A DNA stretch of 64,000 nt. Origin: Deltaproteobacteria bacterium (GTDB taxonomy: Bacteria > Desulfobacterota > Syntrophobacteria > Syntrophobacterales > Syntrophobacteraceae). Below the pieces are notes generated by a model. That model was not told the origin of the DNA. It did not search any database and was given only the letters and a program-made list of their open reading frames with translations. Positions 9,660 through 18,934 of this stretch are shown piece after piece. Every line of letters starts with the position of its first letter. Position 1 is the first letter of the stretch. The translations under genes and the position numbers were made by a program. The stretch lies in contig JAAYVE010000017.1 in assembly GCA_012517315.1 (NCBI GenBank), forward strand, positions 1-64,000. The letters are read 5' to 3'.

Positions 9660-10646
9660 TCAGATATGGATTTCCACTACATCCCCGTCTCGAAGCACGT
9701 GGTCCTTTTGAACCATTTGGCCGCCAAAGACGGCGGTTCCCCAAATCTTTGCAAATTTCATCCTGCTAACGAAATCTTTATGTATCCTCCCGGCCAGTTC
9801 TTCCAGGGTGCTCCCCACCGGGAGCACGAACGGCGCCTGAAGATTCGGTTCCTTACCCGGGGCTTTTGTGTACACCCTTATGATCCCCGACAGTTCATAG
9901 ACGGTCCTCAGAATCTCCATCAGGCCACGATGCGTTGCGACCGAGACGGGTAAGGAGGGGAGCTTCACTTCAGCCAGTTCCAGGAAGGCCGTAAAGTCTT
10001 CGTCGCCCCTCTTATCGTCTACTTTGTTGACCACGATGAAGGTCTTTTTGATGAATGGCGGTTTCCTCAGATCGTCTGGAATGGGCCATCCCTGCGGGTA
10101 AATCCTGAGGCCTCGCAAAATGGACACGGTGTCTTCCAATTGGCTGATGGGGTCCCCCTGCAGGTCCAGAACCAGTGCCAAGATATCGGCGCGACGAAGC
10201 AGGTCTGCCATGCCCGGGTCGATCCGCTCCCTCGTCACGGGAGGCGTATCCACCAATTGAAACTGGACGTTTTCGTACAACGCCATTCCCGGCGTGGGTT
10301 TCCAGGTGGAATGCGGGAAGTGGGCCACCTCGGGACTTGCATTGGTGAGGGTGGCCACGAGGGACGACTTTCCCGTGTTCGGCGGACCGACAAGGACCAC
10401 TTGGGCGGCCCCCTCCCTTTCGACGGCGAACGCCGTGTCGCGCCGTACTCCGCCTTTCTTCAGCTGGGATTGTTCCTTCACCTTGGCGATACGTCTGCGC
10501 AGGTCGGCCCGCAGCTTGTCCGTGCCCTTGTGTTTGGGCATGATGGTCAGCATCTCTTCGAGAGCCTCCAGCTTCTCTTCCGAGGTTCTGGCCTCTCGAT
10601 AACGCTTTTCCGCCTCGAAATAAGGAGGTGGCAGGTTTGCTGGCAT
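9660..10646 (-). CDS. TGS-domain GTPase (DRG/Obg-related)
   Basis: A 328-aa P-loop GTPase. An N-terminal helical region (residues 1-85) precedes the G domain: G1 GPPNTGKSS, G3 DTPP, G4 NKVD. The C-terminal 70 residues form a TGS domain (VYTKAPGKEPNLQAPFVL ending in GDVVEIHI). This layout matches the DRG-like branch of the Obg superfamily, thought to act on ribosomes or RNA. The ATG at 10646 has GGGGAG eight bases upstream; a GTG three codons earlier is too close to it. It is transcribed toward the sigma factor gene with almost 600 bases between. The cellular role is not known. Confidence 0.85.
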   Translation of the reverse strand: MPANLPPPYFEAEKRYREARTSEEKLEALEEMLTIMPKHKGTDKLRADLRRRIAKVKEQSQLKKGGVRRDTAFAVEREGAAQVVLVGPPNTGKSSLVATLTNASPEVAHFPHSTWKPTPGMALYENVQFQLVDTPPVTRERIDPGMADLLRRADILALVLDLQGDPISQLEDTVSILRGLRIYPQGWPIPDDLRKPPFIKKTFIVVNKVDDKRGDEDFTAFLELAEVKLPSLPVSVATHRGLMEILRTVYELSGIIRVYTKAPGKEPNLQAPFVLPVGSTLEELAGRIHKDFVSRMKFAKIWGTAVFGGQMVQKDHVLRDGDVVEIHI

Positions 10647-10925
10647 TCTTCCCACTCCCCTTGTTGGATGAAACGAAAAAGTTGTGTGGGAGAAGTTTTC
10701 CGGAATTCCCCTTTGCTGTCAATTCGATTTCCTGGCGCTTTTACCCTTGCACGGGACGGGGCATGTTCCGTCACAGGACGGCCGGCTTCCCTGTGGAGGG
10801 AGCTAAAACCATGCATGAGCGGATTCAGATAGGATTTGCCAAATGCCTCAGGATCACTATCATGAAGATCCCTTATCAATGGTTTCGGAGAAACTGAAAC
10901 GTTTGCCTGAGTCAGGAGAGTCCCC

Positions 10926-11093
10926 GTGGAATGCCCTCAATGCAGAAATGAACTCGTCCTCGTTCGATCGTGACGTCGCGTTTTCCTGCGCTGCCGGGAC
11001 TGCGGCGCATCCTATTCCGTTTCAGAGCTCAGTGGAGTGCTTTCGGAGGAGGTGGAAGAGCAACTCCTCTCCTGCCGGGTGGATCGGCTGTAG
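10926..11093 (+). CDS. Small dual-CXXC zinc-ribbon-like selenoprotein (UGA = Sec16)
   Basis: A 55-residue frame starting at GTG 10926, with AGGAG seven bases upstream, contains one in-frame TGA (10971-10973, codon 16) and ends at TAG 11091. It has CPQC at residues 3-6 and CRDC at 23-26, with U at 16 in VRS-U-RRV, and an acidic helical C-terminus. This matches my memory of the RefSeq family called dual CXXC motif small (seleno)protein, in which that position is Cys or Sec. A hairpin suited to a bacterial SECIS follows the TGA. SelD and YedF are encoded in the same window. The function of the family is unknown; metal binding or a redox role is likely. Conventional gene calling would miss it. 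Confidence 0.8.
10987..11009 (+). promoter_or_regulatory. SECIS-like hairpin of the dual-CXXC gene
   Basis: The 8-bp stem TGCGCTGC (10987-10994) / GCGGCGCA (11002-11009) has one G-U pair and a 7-base loop CGGGACT. The loop begins 21 bases after the TGA and has G within its first two bases, as expected for bacterial SECIS elements. Confidence 0.7.
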
Positions 11094-11120
11094 TGCGTGA
11101 CCGACCTAACGGCAGTGAAC

Positions 11121-11145
11121 AAAAAAGGCGGGGTGAACCCCCGCC
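11121..11145 (-). terminator. Rho-independent terminator after alaS
   Basis: GGCGGGG (11127-11133) pairs with CCCCGCC (11139-11145) around a 5-base loop. On the minus strand it is followed by six T (11126-11121), about 30 bases past the alaS stop. It may also slow plus-strand transcripts from the small selenoprotein gene. Confidence 0.9.
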
Positions 11146-11173
11146 CTCTTGTCTCACTGGGGACCTACACCTT

Positions 11174-13834
11174 TCATTTCAGCCGTTCCTCGAGCAGACG
11201 CTCTGCCAGCTCCAGGGCATCGGGCAGTCTCTCAGGCTGGTTCCCCCCGGCCTGAGCCATGTCCGGGCGCCCACCTCCGCTGCCGCCGATCTCCTTCACG
11301 ATCTCCTTGATGAGCTGACCCGCATGAACACGTCCTGCCAGATCGGATGTGACTCCCACGAGGAGGAACGCCTTTCCTGCTTTGGCGGACCCTAACACCA
11401 TGATCCCGTTGGTCATCCGTTCCTTGAACCGGTCGTACATTTCCCGCAGCGCCTTCGGATCGTCGGCCTCCACGCGGCTCACCAGCACCCTTGTCCCGTT
11501 GATCTCCCTTGCTCTCTCCAGGAGATCGTCTGATCTCTTGGTGGCCATGGAAGCCTTGAGGGATTCCAGCTCTTTTTCCAGTTGCCTGTTTTCTGCCAGA
11601 AGCTTCTCCACCCGATCCGGCACTTCCATGGGGGGTGCCTTGAGGAGCGATGCAGCCCGCTGCAGGTGGCCCTGCTGCTGCCGGAGGTGATTCAGAGCAT
11701 GGCGGCCCACGAGGGCTTCGATTCTCCGGACTCCCGCAGCCACACTCGTTTCCTGCAAAATGACAAACAATCCGGCGTCCCCGGTTCGATGGGCATGGGT
11801 GCCGCCGCACAGTTCCCTGCTGAAACCCGGGATTTCCACCATGCGCACTTGATCGCCGTACTTCTCCTCGAAAAGGGCCATGGCCCCAGTCTTGAGAGCC
11901 TCTTCGATATGCATTACCCTGACGCTCAGATCCTGATTTCTGCGGATTTCATCGTTCACCAGGGTTTCGATTTCCACCACTTCTTCAGGCGTGAGGGCTG
12001 AAAAGTGGGTGAAGTCGAATCGCAGCCGGTCAGGGGCCACGAGGGATCCGGCCTGCTTCACGTGATCCCCCAGCACCTTGCGCAGGACTGCGTGGAGGAT
12101 GTGCGTGACGGTGTGATGCTGTTCCGTGTCATGCCGCAACGTCGAGTCCACGATCAGTTCCACCCGGTCACCTGTGCTCACGGTTCCCTCATAGACGCGT
12201 CCCACGTGGACGAATAAATCCCCCGGGAGTTTCTGCGTATCCAGGACGGTGACCCTGCCGGACGGACCGATGATTTCCCCCCGGTCTCCCATCTGGCCAC
12301 CGGATTCTCCGTAGAAGGGCGTTTCCTCGGTGACGATTTCCACTTCCATGCCGGGGGTTGCTTCAGCGACGGTTTCACCACCGTGCACAATAGCGACGAT
12401 GGTGGAGGCAGTCTTCAGGGAATCGTAGCCCACGAACCGTGTGTGGATACCCTTTGCGGCGAGTTGGCGGTAGGCGTCGGAAACCTCCCTCTCACCGCTC
12501 CCCTTCCAACTCATGCGAGACTGCTCTCTCTGGCGCTCCATCCGCTCCTGGAACCCGGGTTCGTCCACCTGAAGGTCCAATCCCCTTGCCGTGTCGGTCA
12601 CAATGTCGATGGGAAAGCCGTAGGTGTCGTAAAGCTTGAAAATGAGGGCTCCAGGGACGATGCGGCTTCCTTCGTCCCGGATGCGCTTGATTTCGTTTTG
12701 GAGAAGCCGCAGCCCGAAGTCCAGGGTTTCGTTGAAACGCTCCTCCTCGTTCAGGATGACCCGCGTGATGAAATTCCGGCTTTCCAGGAGTTCGGGGTAG
12801 GCGTCTTCCATGGATTCCATGACGGAAACGGCCACCTGGTGCAAGAAGGGGCGGTCCAGCCCCAGGAATCGACCGTGTCGCAGGGCGCGTCGCAATACAC
12901 GGCGAAGGACGTAGCCGCGCCCCTCGTTGCTGGGGAGCGCCCCGTCGCCGATAAGAAAAGCGGCCGCCCGGCTGTGATCGGCGATGACCTTGACGGACAC
13001 GTCCTTCTCGGGGTCGGACCCATATCGGTAACCGCTCAATTCCTCGATTTTGGCCATCATGGGCGTGAAGAGGTCCGTGTCGTAATTGGAGGGGACCTTT
13101 TGAATGACTGCAGCAACGCGTTCGAGTCCCATTCCTGTGTCGATGCTCGGTTTGGGGAGGGGTTCCATCACCCCGTCTTCCCGTCGGTTGAACTGCATGA
13201 AGACGAGATTCCACAGTTCCAGGTAGCGGTCGCAGTCACAGCCCGGCTTGCAGTCGGACCGCCCGCAACCGATTTCCGGGCCCTGGTCGATGAGGATTTC
13301 GGAACAAGGGCCGCACGGCCCCGTGTCTCCCATCGCCCAGAAGTTGTCCTTGGTGGAAAAGGCGAGGATGCGGTCGGACGGCAGATAGCGGGCCCAGAAT
13401 CGGCGCGCCTCTTCGTCCGGCCCGAGCTTCATGGCGTCGTCACCCTCGTGGATCGTTGCGTACAGCTTGTCCTTCGGCAATCCCATCTCCCCGGTGAGAA
13501 ACTCCCATGCGTACTCCACGGCTTCTTTCTTGAAGTAGTCCCCGAAGGAAAAGTTTCCGAGCATTTCGAAGAAGGTGTGATGCCTCGCCGTGCGGCCCAC
13601 GTTTTCTAGGTCATTATGTTTTCCACCGGCACGCATGCATTTCTGACTGGTTGCTGCCCGCACGTAAGGCCGCCTTTCCTCTCCCAGAAAAGTGCGCTTG
13701 AACTGGACCATGCCGGCATTGGTGAAGAGCAGGCTGGGATCGTCGTGGGGAATGACGGAGGAACTCTTGACGATGACATGTCCTCTTTGTTGAAAAAAAT
13801 CCAGAAAAGCCTTTCGAATCTGGCTTGCTTTCAT
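11174..13834 (-). CDS. alaS: Alanyl-tRNA synthetase
   Basis: Charges tRNA-Ala and edits mischarged Ser and Gly. The 886-aa protein (family about 875) starts MKASQIRKAFLDFF. The class II core shows LLFTNAGMVQFKR, RAATSQKCMRAGG and HHTFFEMLGNFSFGDYFK. The editing domain has HHTVTHILHAVL and the distal zinc-site pair CGGTHAHRTG, followed by the coiled C-Ala region. The ATG at 13834 has AGGAG nine bases upstream; a longer in-frame start at 13903 would overlap recA and is rejected. It is the last gene of the larC-cinA-thpR-recA-alaS block and is closed by a terminator. Confidence 0.98.
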   Translation of the reverse strand: MKASQIRKAFLDFFQQRGHVIVKSSSVIPHDDPSLLFTNAGMVQFKRTFLGEERRPYVRAATSQKCMRAGGKHNDLENVGRTARHHTFFEMLGNFSFGDYFKKEAVEYAWEFLTGEMGLPKDKLYATIHEGDDAMKLGPDEEARRFWARYLPSDRILAFSTKDNFWAMGDTGPCGPCSEILIDQGPEIGCGRSDCKPGCDCDRYLELWNLVFMQFNRREDGVMEPLPKPSIDTGMGLERVAAVIQKVPSNYDTDLFTPMMAKIEELSGYRYGSDPEKDVSVKVIADHSRAAAFLIGDGALPSNEGRGYVLRRVLRRALRHGRFLGLDRPFLHQVAVSVMESMEDAYPELLESRNFITRVILNEEERFNETLDFGLRLLQNEIKRIRDEGSRIVPGALIFKLYDTYGFPIDIVTDTARGLDLQVDEPGFQERMERQREQSRMSWKGSGEREVSDAYRQLAAKGIHTRFVGYDSLKTASTIVAIVHGGETVAEATPGMEVEIVTEETPFYGESGGQMGDRGEIIGPSGRVTVLDTQKLPGDLFVHVGRVYEGTVSTGDRVELIVDSTLRHDTEQHHTVTHILHAVLRKVLGDHVKQAGSLVAPDRLRFDFTHFSALTPEEVVEIETLVNDEIRRNQDLSVRVMHIEEALKTGAMALFEEKYGDQVRMVEIPGFSRELCGGTHAHRTGDAGLFVILQETSVAAGVRRIEALVGRHALNHLRQQQGHLQRAASLLKAPPMEVPDRVEKLLAENRQLEKELESLKASMATKRSDDLLERAREINGTRVLVSRVEADDPKALREMYDRFKERMTNGIMVLGSAKAGKAFLLVGVTSDLAGRVHAGQLIKEIVKEIGGSGGGRPDMAQAGGNQPERLPDALELAERLLEERLK

Positions 13835-13892
13835 CAGGAAGATCTCCTTGGTGAAAGTTGGGGGGTAAGGGATTCCATCGGCCGGCGCCGGT

Positions 13893-14927
13893 TCAGTCGC
13901 CAACGGCTGATTCCACGGGAAAGACTGGGGACTTTAACTGGTGCAGTTCCCTGAGTTTCTTTTCCACCTCGGCCAGGACATCCGGATGCTCCCGGAGGAA
14001 GTTCTTGGCGTTTTCCCGCCCCTGACCGAGCCTTTCGCCATCGTATGAGTACCATGTGCCTGATTTTTCGACAACCTTCGCCTCCACGCCCAGGTCCAGA
14101 ATGTCTCCTTCCCTGGAAATTCCCCGGCCGTAGATGATGTCGAACTCCACTTCTCGGAAGGGAGGTGCGATCTTGTTCTTGACCACTTTGACCCGGGTCC
14201 GGTTGCCGATGACATCCTGGCCTTCCTTGATGGGGCTGATGCGGCGAATGTCCATGCGCATGGTGGCGTAGAACTTGAGAGCATTCCCACCCGTCGTGGT
14301 TTCCGGCGAACCGTACATGACCCCGATCTTCATACGGATTTGGTTGATGAAAATGACACACGTCTTGGACTTGCTGATGGCGGAAACGAGCTTGCGGAGC
14401 GCCTGGCTCATGAGTCGTGCCTGGAGTCCCACATGGGGATCCCCCATTTCCCCCTCGATTTCGGCCTTGGGAACCAGTGCGGCCACCGAGTCGATGACGA
14501 TCACGTCCACCGCATTGCTGCGCACCAGGATCTCCGCGATCTCCAGGGCCTGTTCTCCGTAGTCGGGCTGGCTGATCAGAAGGTCTTCCACCAACACCCC
14601 CAGTTTCTTGGCATAGTGGACGTCCAAGGCGTGCTCGGCGTCGATGAATGCGGCGAGACCTCCTTGTTTCTGTGCTTCGGCGATGACGTGCAGCGCGAGG
14701 GTAGTCTTTCCCGAGGACTCGGGCCCGAAGATCTCGATGATGCGGCCCCGCGCCACGCCGCCGATACCCAGGGCAAGGTCCAGGGAGAGGCAGCCAGTGG
14801 AAATGGACTGGACTTCCACCTGCTGGGCCCCTTCCCCCAGGCGCATGATGGCTCCCTTGCCACAGGAGCGCTCTATCTGAGAAACGGCCATGTCGATGGC
14901 CTTTTGCCTTTCGTCACCCGATGCCAT
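13893..14927 (-). CDS. recA: Recombinase RecA
   Basis: The DNA strand-exchange ATPase and SOS co-protease. The 344-aa protein has Walker [10 protein letters not shown], the AEHALD segment, Walker [13 protein letters not shown], the L1 loop region [20 protein letters not shown] and the [22 protein letters not shown]2 block. The C-terminal domain ends with the acidic-poor tail SAVGD. GAGGAG lies seven bases upstream of the ATG. alaS follows after 58 bases; the recX that often sits between them is absent. I could not find a convincing LexA box in the 170 bases upstream. Confidence 0.98.
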   Translation of the reverse strand: MASGDERQKAIDMAVSQIERSCGKGAIMRLGEGAQQVEVQSISTGCLSLDLALGIGGVARGRIIEIFGPESSGKTTLALHVIAEAQKQGGLAAFIDAEHALDVHYAKKLGVLVEDLLISQPDYGEQALEIAEILVRSNAVDVIVIDSVAALVPKAEIEGEMGDPHVGLQARLMSQALRKLVSAISKSKTCVIFINQIRMKIGVMYGSPETTTGGNALKFYATMRMDIRRISPIKEGQDVIGNRTRVKVVKNKIAPPFREVEFDIIYGRGISREGDILDLGVEAKVVEKSGTWYSYDGERLGQGRENAKNFLREHPDVLAEVEKKLRELHQLKSPVFPVESAVGD

Positions 14928-15099
14928 GGAAGGTCTCCTCTGCGCCTTGTTTTTGCGGATGTGTACCGCGGGAATGCATCACCACGAAGTGCCCCGATGG
15001 AGCGTCCCCTTCACGGAGTGTGAACCGGCGTCTATTCCCCGGATCCTGTCCCCCGGAAGGTCTGTATTCCTTTTCCTGGAGATGGTGTGCAACTGGGGA

Positions 15100-15666
15100 T
15101 CACCGAGGGCTGAACTGGGCTCGAAAAAGAGGGGTGTAGCGGGCTCCTTCAGGTCTCAAATCACTTTTATACAACACCACTTCCATCACGTCAAAAGCTT
15201 CCAGCTGGAATCCCTGTTCTTCCAGAAGAGCTTCCTGCAGAGCGTGAAGGTTCTTTTTCCCTTTGACGCGTCCGAGTGTCAGGTGCGGTTTGAATGGGCG
15301 GTTCTCCGGGTCGAACCCCAAGGGGGCGATGGCGGCCTCGACCCTTTCCTGCAAAAACCTGAGAGCGTCCAAATCTCCCTCGAGTCCCACCCAGACGACG
15401 CGAATCTGTTTCATAGTGGGGAATGCACCACAGCCTGAGGGTCTCAACCGGAAGGCCGCGGTTGCAGAAGCGACTGACTGCAGGGCGGTGCGGATGGCGT
15501 CAATTTTTTCAGGAGGGATATTTCCCAAAAATTTGAGGGTGAGGTGAATGCGGTCGGGTTTCACCCAGGAAACGGCGGCACCCGTCCGCTGCAGACGGCT
15601 GCTGAGTTGTCCCAGTTGGACGTGAAGGGAGTGGGGAAGATCCACGGCGACGAAGGTTCGAATCAT
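15100..15666 (-). CDS. thpR: RNA 2',3'-cyclic phosphodiesterase (2H family)
   Basis: A 188-aa 2H phosphoesterase, the family once called 2'-5' RNA ligase. The two catalytic motifs are HLTLKFLG (about residues 41-48) and HLTLGRVKG (about 128-136), with the expected MIRTFVAVDLP start. The ATG at 15666 overlaps the cinA stop codon (ATGA), so translation is coupled. An in-frame extension to 15783 lies inside cinA and is rejected. The cinA-thpR-recA order is common in bacteria. Confidence 0.93.
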   Translation of the reverse strand: MIRTFVAVDLPHSLHVQLGQLSSRLQRTGAAVSWVKPDRIHLTLKFLGNIPPEKIDAIRTALQSVASATAAFRLRPSGCGAFPTMKQIRVVWVGLEGDLDALRFLQERVEAAIAPLGFDPENRPFKPHLTLGRVKGKKNLHALQEALLEEQGFQLEAFDVMEVVLYKSDLRPEGARYTPLFRAQFSPR

Positions 15667-16916
15667 GGGTTCATCGTCTTCCATAGGAGCACCAGAGCGG
15701 CATGGGCGGAATGTTCCTGGATGTCCCCCCGGTCCCCGCGGAAGCGGTGCTTTTCCACCCTCGTTGCCTGTCGGTCGGAACATGCGATGAAAACAGTCCC
15801 AACGGGCTTTTCAGGAGACCCGCCCGTTGGCCCCGCAATCCCGGTCACGGCAAGGGCCACGTCCACGTCGCACTGAGCGCGCATGCCCTCCGCCATGGCG
15901 GCGGCAACCGGTTCACTCACGGCCCCGTGTTCCTCGAGAAGGGATGGAGGCACTTTAAGGAGTTGCATCTTTGCCGCATTGCTGTACACCACGCACCCTC
16001 TGTCAAAATAGTCCGAGGCTCCGGCGACGGCCGTGATCCTACGGGCAATGAGTCCTCCCGTGCAGGATTCGGCCACCGCAAGTTTGAAACCCCGAGCAAG
16101 CAGATCCCGCCCAATCACGGCCTCGATGGGGTCGTCGCTCCGGCCGCTGATGTGATGACGGTCGAAGCGCGGACGAAGCGCCCGTTCCGCCTCCGCGATC
16201 TTCTCCATGGCCGCTTCTGCGGATACCCCGGCGGCCAGAAGGGTCAGCCACACCTCGGGCCATTGAGGCAGATAGCCCATTTCCACCTCCAGGCGTGAAG
16301 GGTCGAAGCCTTCGAGCCGCCGGCTGATTTCCGACTCGTATAAACCCTGTATGCGCAGGAATTCCTTCACGTACCGCAGCCGCCTCGGAAAGCGCTCTTC
16401 CAGGTCGGGGAGAACGACATGGGCCATGAGCCACCGCATCTCCTTGGGCACTCCCGGAAGAAAGTAACAGGGAATGCCCTGGTGCACCAGGCTGAAGCCG
16501 GCCATGCCGACGCCGATCTTAGCGGCATTCTCGGGCAGATACGCCATCTTCCCCACGGCGTCGGACCAAGGGCGACCCGCCGCTTTCAGGCGCTGCCGCA
16601 GCCACTCCATGTATTCTTCGTTAGGCAGAAGAGGCCTGTCCAGAGCCTTGGATACGGCCCCCGGCGTCCGGTCGTCCTCCGTCGGTCCCAAACCGCCGGT
16701 GACAATGAGAAAGCGGCCCCGTTGCAAACAATCCAGGAGAACCTCCACAATGGCATCCTCCTGGTCGCCCACTGTCACCATCCTGCTGAGGAGAAATCCC
16801 CTGGAACGCAGTTCCATCGCAATGTGACGGGAATTTCCGTTGGCGATGTCTCCCAGAAGAAGCTCATCCCCGATGGTGACAAGGCAGCCCGTGACTCGAT
16901 CCGTCGCCATGTTCAT
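15663..16916 (-). CDS. cinA: CinA family protein (nicotinamide-nucleotide amidohydrolase)
   Basis: A 417-aa two-domain protein. The N-terminal COG1058 (MoCF-like, pyrophosphatase) domain shows TIGDELLLGDIANGNS and VTGGLGPTEDDRT. The C-terminal PncC-type nicotinamide mononucleotide deamidase domain shows AVAESCTGGLIARRIT, SNAAKMQLL and ALAVTGIAGPTGGSPEKPVG. It probably repairs and recycles pyridine nucleotides; the link to competence is historical. The frame stays open upstream to 17735, but that extension is antisense-frame noise over larC. The ATG at 16916 has GGAG ten bases upstream. Stop overlaps the thpR start. Confidence 0.93.
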   Translation of the reverse strand: MNMATDRVTGCLVTIGDELLLGDIANGNSRHIAMELRSRGFLLSRMVTVGDQEDAIVEVLLDCLQRGRFLIVTGGLGPTEDDRTPGAVSKALDRPLLPNEEYMEWLRQRLKAAGRPWSDAVGKMAYLPENAAKIGVGMAGFSLVHQGIPCYFLPGVPKEMRWLMAHVVLPDLEERFPRRLRYVKEFLRIQGLYESEISRRLEGFDPSRLEVEMGYLPQWPEVWLTLLAAGVSAEAAMEKIAEAERALRPRFDRHHISGRSDDPIEAVIGRDLLARGFKLAVAESCTGGLIARRITAVAGASDYFDRGCVVYSNAAKMQLLKVPPSLLEEHGAVSEPVAAAMAEGMRAQCDVDVALAVTGIAGPTGGSPEKPVGTVFIACSDRQATRVEKHRFRGDRGDIQEHSAHAALVLLWKTMNP

Positions 16917-16999
16917 GGTGCGCAGACTCCGTATTGACCTTTTGCCCAATGCCCTGGGGGCGTTGGATCCTGCAGGCGTGCAGCGGGCCTCCCTGCAGA

Positions 17000-18169
17000 T
17001 CAATTCCCTCCCTTGAAGGCGAAGAGCACTTCCTCGAAAATCTTGCGGATGGGCACCCCATGTTCCCTGGCGAGGCGCTTGCAATCTTCGTATTCGGGAG
17101 TCACCCGGCTCTCTCCCCCGGCATCCGTGAAGCGCTTGATGCGGCAGTCTCCATAAACGGTCCGGATGGTCTCCATCTGGCGAGGCACCTCCACCCGCTC
17201 CACCTCGTGGATGCGGATTCCCAGGGTTGTGGTTTCCCGAAAGAGGAGGTCCTGGATCGGCTGCTGTATGGCCGGATCCAGAAGCACGCGAAGGAGCACT
17301 CCCGGCCGGTTCTTTTTCATCTGCACCGGGATGAGGCTCACGTCCAGGGCCCCGGCCATGAGGAGCTCTTCCATCACGTAACCGTATATCTCCCCGCTCA
17401 TGTCGTCGATATTGGTCTCCATGACGAGGAGGCGGCGCGAGCGTTGGGGCCGGGCTGTCTCTCCCACCATGACCCGAAGGAGGTTGGGAGGGTCCGTAGC
17501 GGGATCTGATCCTGCGCCGTAACCCGTTGATCGGAGAACCATGGGCGGGACCGCACCGAAAGAATCGGCCAGGGTGCTGATGATGGCCGCCCCCGTGGGG
17601 GTGACCAGTTCCCGCTCCACCCCGCTGTCGTAGACCGGCTTCCCCGTGAGGAGGAGCACGGTGGCGGGGGCGGGAATGGGCAACAAACCGTGCTGGGTGG
17701 AGATGAAGCCGTGTCCCAGGGGCAGAGGGGAACATTGGATGGACTCGATTCCCAGGTGTTCCAGGGCGATGACGCTCCCCACGATGTCCACGATGGAATC
17801 CACAGCCCCCACTTCGTGGAAATGCACCCGGGAGACGGGGACTTGATGAACCCTGGCCTCCGCCTGGGCCAGCTTTTCAAAAACAGCGAGGCTCTTTTCC
17901 TTAACGGAGCCGTCCAGGGTGCTGGAGAGCAAAATGTGTCGAACGTCCTCCAGATGGCGGTGGTGGGGGGACGTGGCGCAATGCACACGCACACGGGTCC
18001 CGGCGACGGCGCCCCGCATTTCCTGATTCGCTTCCAGGGAGAAGCTTTCGATCGGAAGGGCGGACAGCTGCTCCCGAAGGAGTTCCACGGGAACTCCCAC
18101 GTCCACAAGGGCCCCGAGGATCATGTCCCCGCTGATGCCCGAAAAGCAATCGAAGTAGGCGATCTTCAT
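17000..18169 (-). CDS. larC: LarC-type nickel insertion protein
   Basis: A 389-aa DUF111 family protein, the CTP-dependent nickel chelatase that inserts Ni into the pincer cofactor of lactate racemase-type enzymes. It begins MKIAYFDCFSGISGDM and has the HFHEVGAVDSIVDIVG histidine/acidic block and a C-terminal domain with VMETNIDDMSGE. It is single-frame, without the LarC1/LarC2 frameshift seen in some species. No larA, larB or larE is in the window, so its client enzyme must be elsewhere. The ATG lacks a strong binding site. It heads the minus-strand block leading to cinA. Confidence 0.88.
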   Translation of the reverse strand: MKIAYFDCFSGISGDMILGALVDVGVPVELLREQLSALPIESFSLEANQEMRGAVAGTRVRVHCATSPHHRHLEDVRHILLSSTLDGSVKEKSLAVFEKLAQAEARVHQVPVSRVHFHEVGAVDSIVDIVGSVIALEHLGIESIQCSPLPLGHGFISTQHGLLPIPAPATVLLLTGKPVYDSGVERELVTPTGAAIISTLADSFGAVPPMVLRSTGYGAGSDPATDPPNLLRVMVGETARPQRSRRLLVMETNIDDMSGEIYGYVMEELLMAGALDVSLIPVQMKKNRPGVLLRVLLDPAIQQPIQDLLFRETTTLGIRIHEVERVEVPRQMETIRTVYGDCRIKRFTDAGGESRVTPEYEDCKRLAREHGVPIRKIFEEVLFAFKGGN

Positions 18170-18222
18170 GAAAGAGGTGGTCCGCTAGCAATCCAAGAAC
18201 CGAAGGGAGCCTCAGGTGGAAA

Positions 18223-18251
18223 TTGACATCTCCCCCTTCCTATGCTAACCA
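18223..18251 (+). promoter_or_regulatory. Candidate promoter of tRNA-Arg
   Basis: A consensus TTGACA (18223-18228) is followed 17 bases later by TAACCA (18246-18251), with TATGCT overlapping it. The tRNA begins about 40 bases further on. Confidence 0.45.
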
Positions 18252-18292
18252 AAATACAAAAATATCACACAGACGGCTCAAAAGCAAAAACA

Positions 18293-18368
18293 GGGCGACT
18301 AGCTCAGTGGATAGAGCGTTGGTCTCCGGAACCAAAGGTCCCGGGTTCGATCCCCGGGTCGCCCACCA
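18293..18368 (+). tRNA. tRNA-Arg (anticodon CCG)
   Basis: A 76-base cloverleaf with encoded CCA. The acceptor arms are GGGCGAC and GTCGCCC. The D arm contains AGCTCAGTGGATAGAGC. The anticodon stem TTGGT/ACCAA encloses loop CTCCGGA (anticodon CCG, reading CGG). The T arm is CCGGGTTCGATCCCCGG. All stems pair. Confidence 0.97.
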
Positions 18369-18379
18369 AGGAAAATCAA

Positions 18380-18415
18380 GGGCTCAGATGGAAGCGTCTG
18401 GGCCTCTCTGTTCTT
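18380..18415 (+). terminator. Terminator after tRNA-Arg
   Basis: GGCTCAGA (18381-18388) pairs with TCTGGGCC (18397-18404), one G-U pair, 8-base loop, followed by the T-rich TCTCTGTTCTT. Confidence 0.65.
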
Positions 18416-18934
18416 ATCCCCAACACTGTCCCCAACATACCCGGCCAATACCGATCCATTTCCGCGTCGATGCCGAGTTGGCGGTGGGGCTTTGCGCTGA
18501 CACCGGAGGTGTCCGGGATGTGCCTGACCGTCGGCCGACTTCTTCGTAAACGGTATGGAGACGGGCGCGGTCGGTGGCGGATCGCTACCCATTAGGGGGG
18601 ATCCCTCTCATTCTTTTACCGGTGCCTTCTCTCTCGCAGCGGAAACAGCCTTGACTTCCGGAGGAAATACTTGCTATGCAATATACCACAGTGTGGTTAT
18701 TGTGATACTATTCTGGTGGGCGTCGTGCTGCCGCGCGGTCCATTGAATGATCCCCTGGCTTCACACAACCGGCGAAAATGTTGCAAGACTCTCTCATGGC
18801 GAGAATCCATCGAGCTGAGAAGCGTGAAAGGGGAAAGGCAAAAAAGACGGGTCCAACCGCATGGTGATGAGTCCTGGCATAGGAAGGGGCGCCCAGAGGG
18901 CCCATGAGGCGCCCGGTGAGGGGAGGAGAGAACG
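18416..18934. other. Gene-free stretch between tRNA-Arg and HTH gene
   Basis: About 520 bases. It starts with a near-tandem direct repeat CCCCAACA (18418 region, two copies 12 bases apart). It includes the candidate promoter and palindrome listed separately. No open frame here has a binding site plus protein-like features. Its position next to a tRNA makes it a possible integration scar, but I see no integrase. Confidence 0.4.
18651..18697 (+). promoter_or_regulatory. Candidate promoter with downstream palindrome for the HTH-hdr operon
   Basis: TTGACT (18651-18656) and TATGCA (18675-18680) are 18 bases apart. Directly downstream is a perfect palindrome ACCACA-G-TGTGGT (18685-18697), a likely operator. 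The first gene starts about 240 bases later, so a long leader or second promoter is possible. Confidence 0.35.

Noticed and set aside
12383-13609. 408-aa open frame opposite alaS
   Set aside because: Antisense shadow of a certain alaS.
16917-17735. N-terminal extension of cinA
   Set aside because: It overlaps larC in another frame, is Pro/Arg/Gly-rich and CinA starts correctly at 16916.
18299-18592. 97-aa frame antisense to tRNA-Arg
   Set aside because: It reads through the tRNA and has no protein features.
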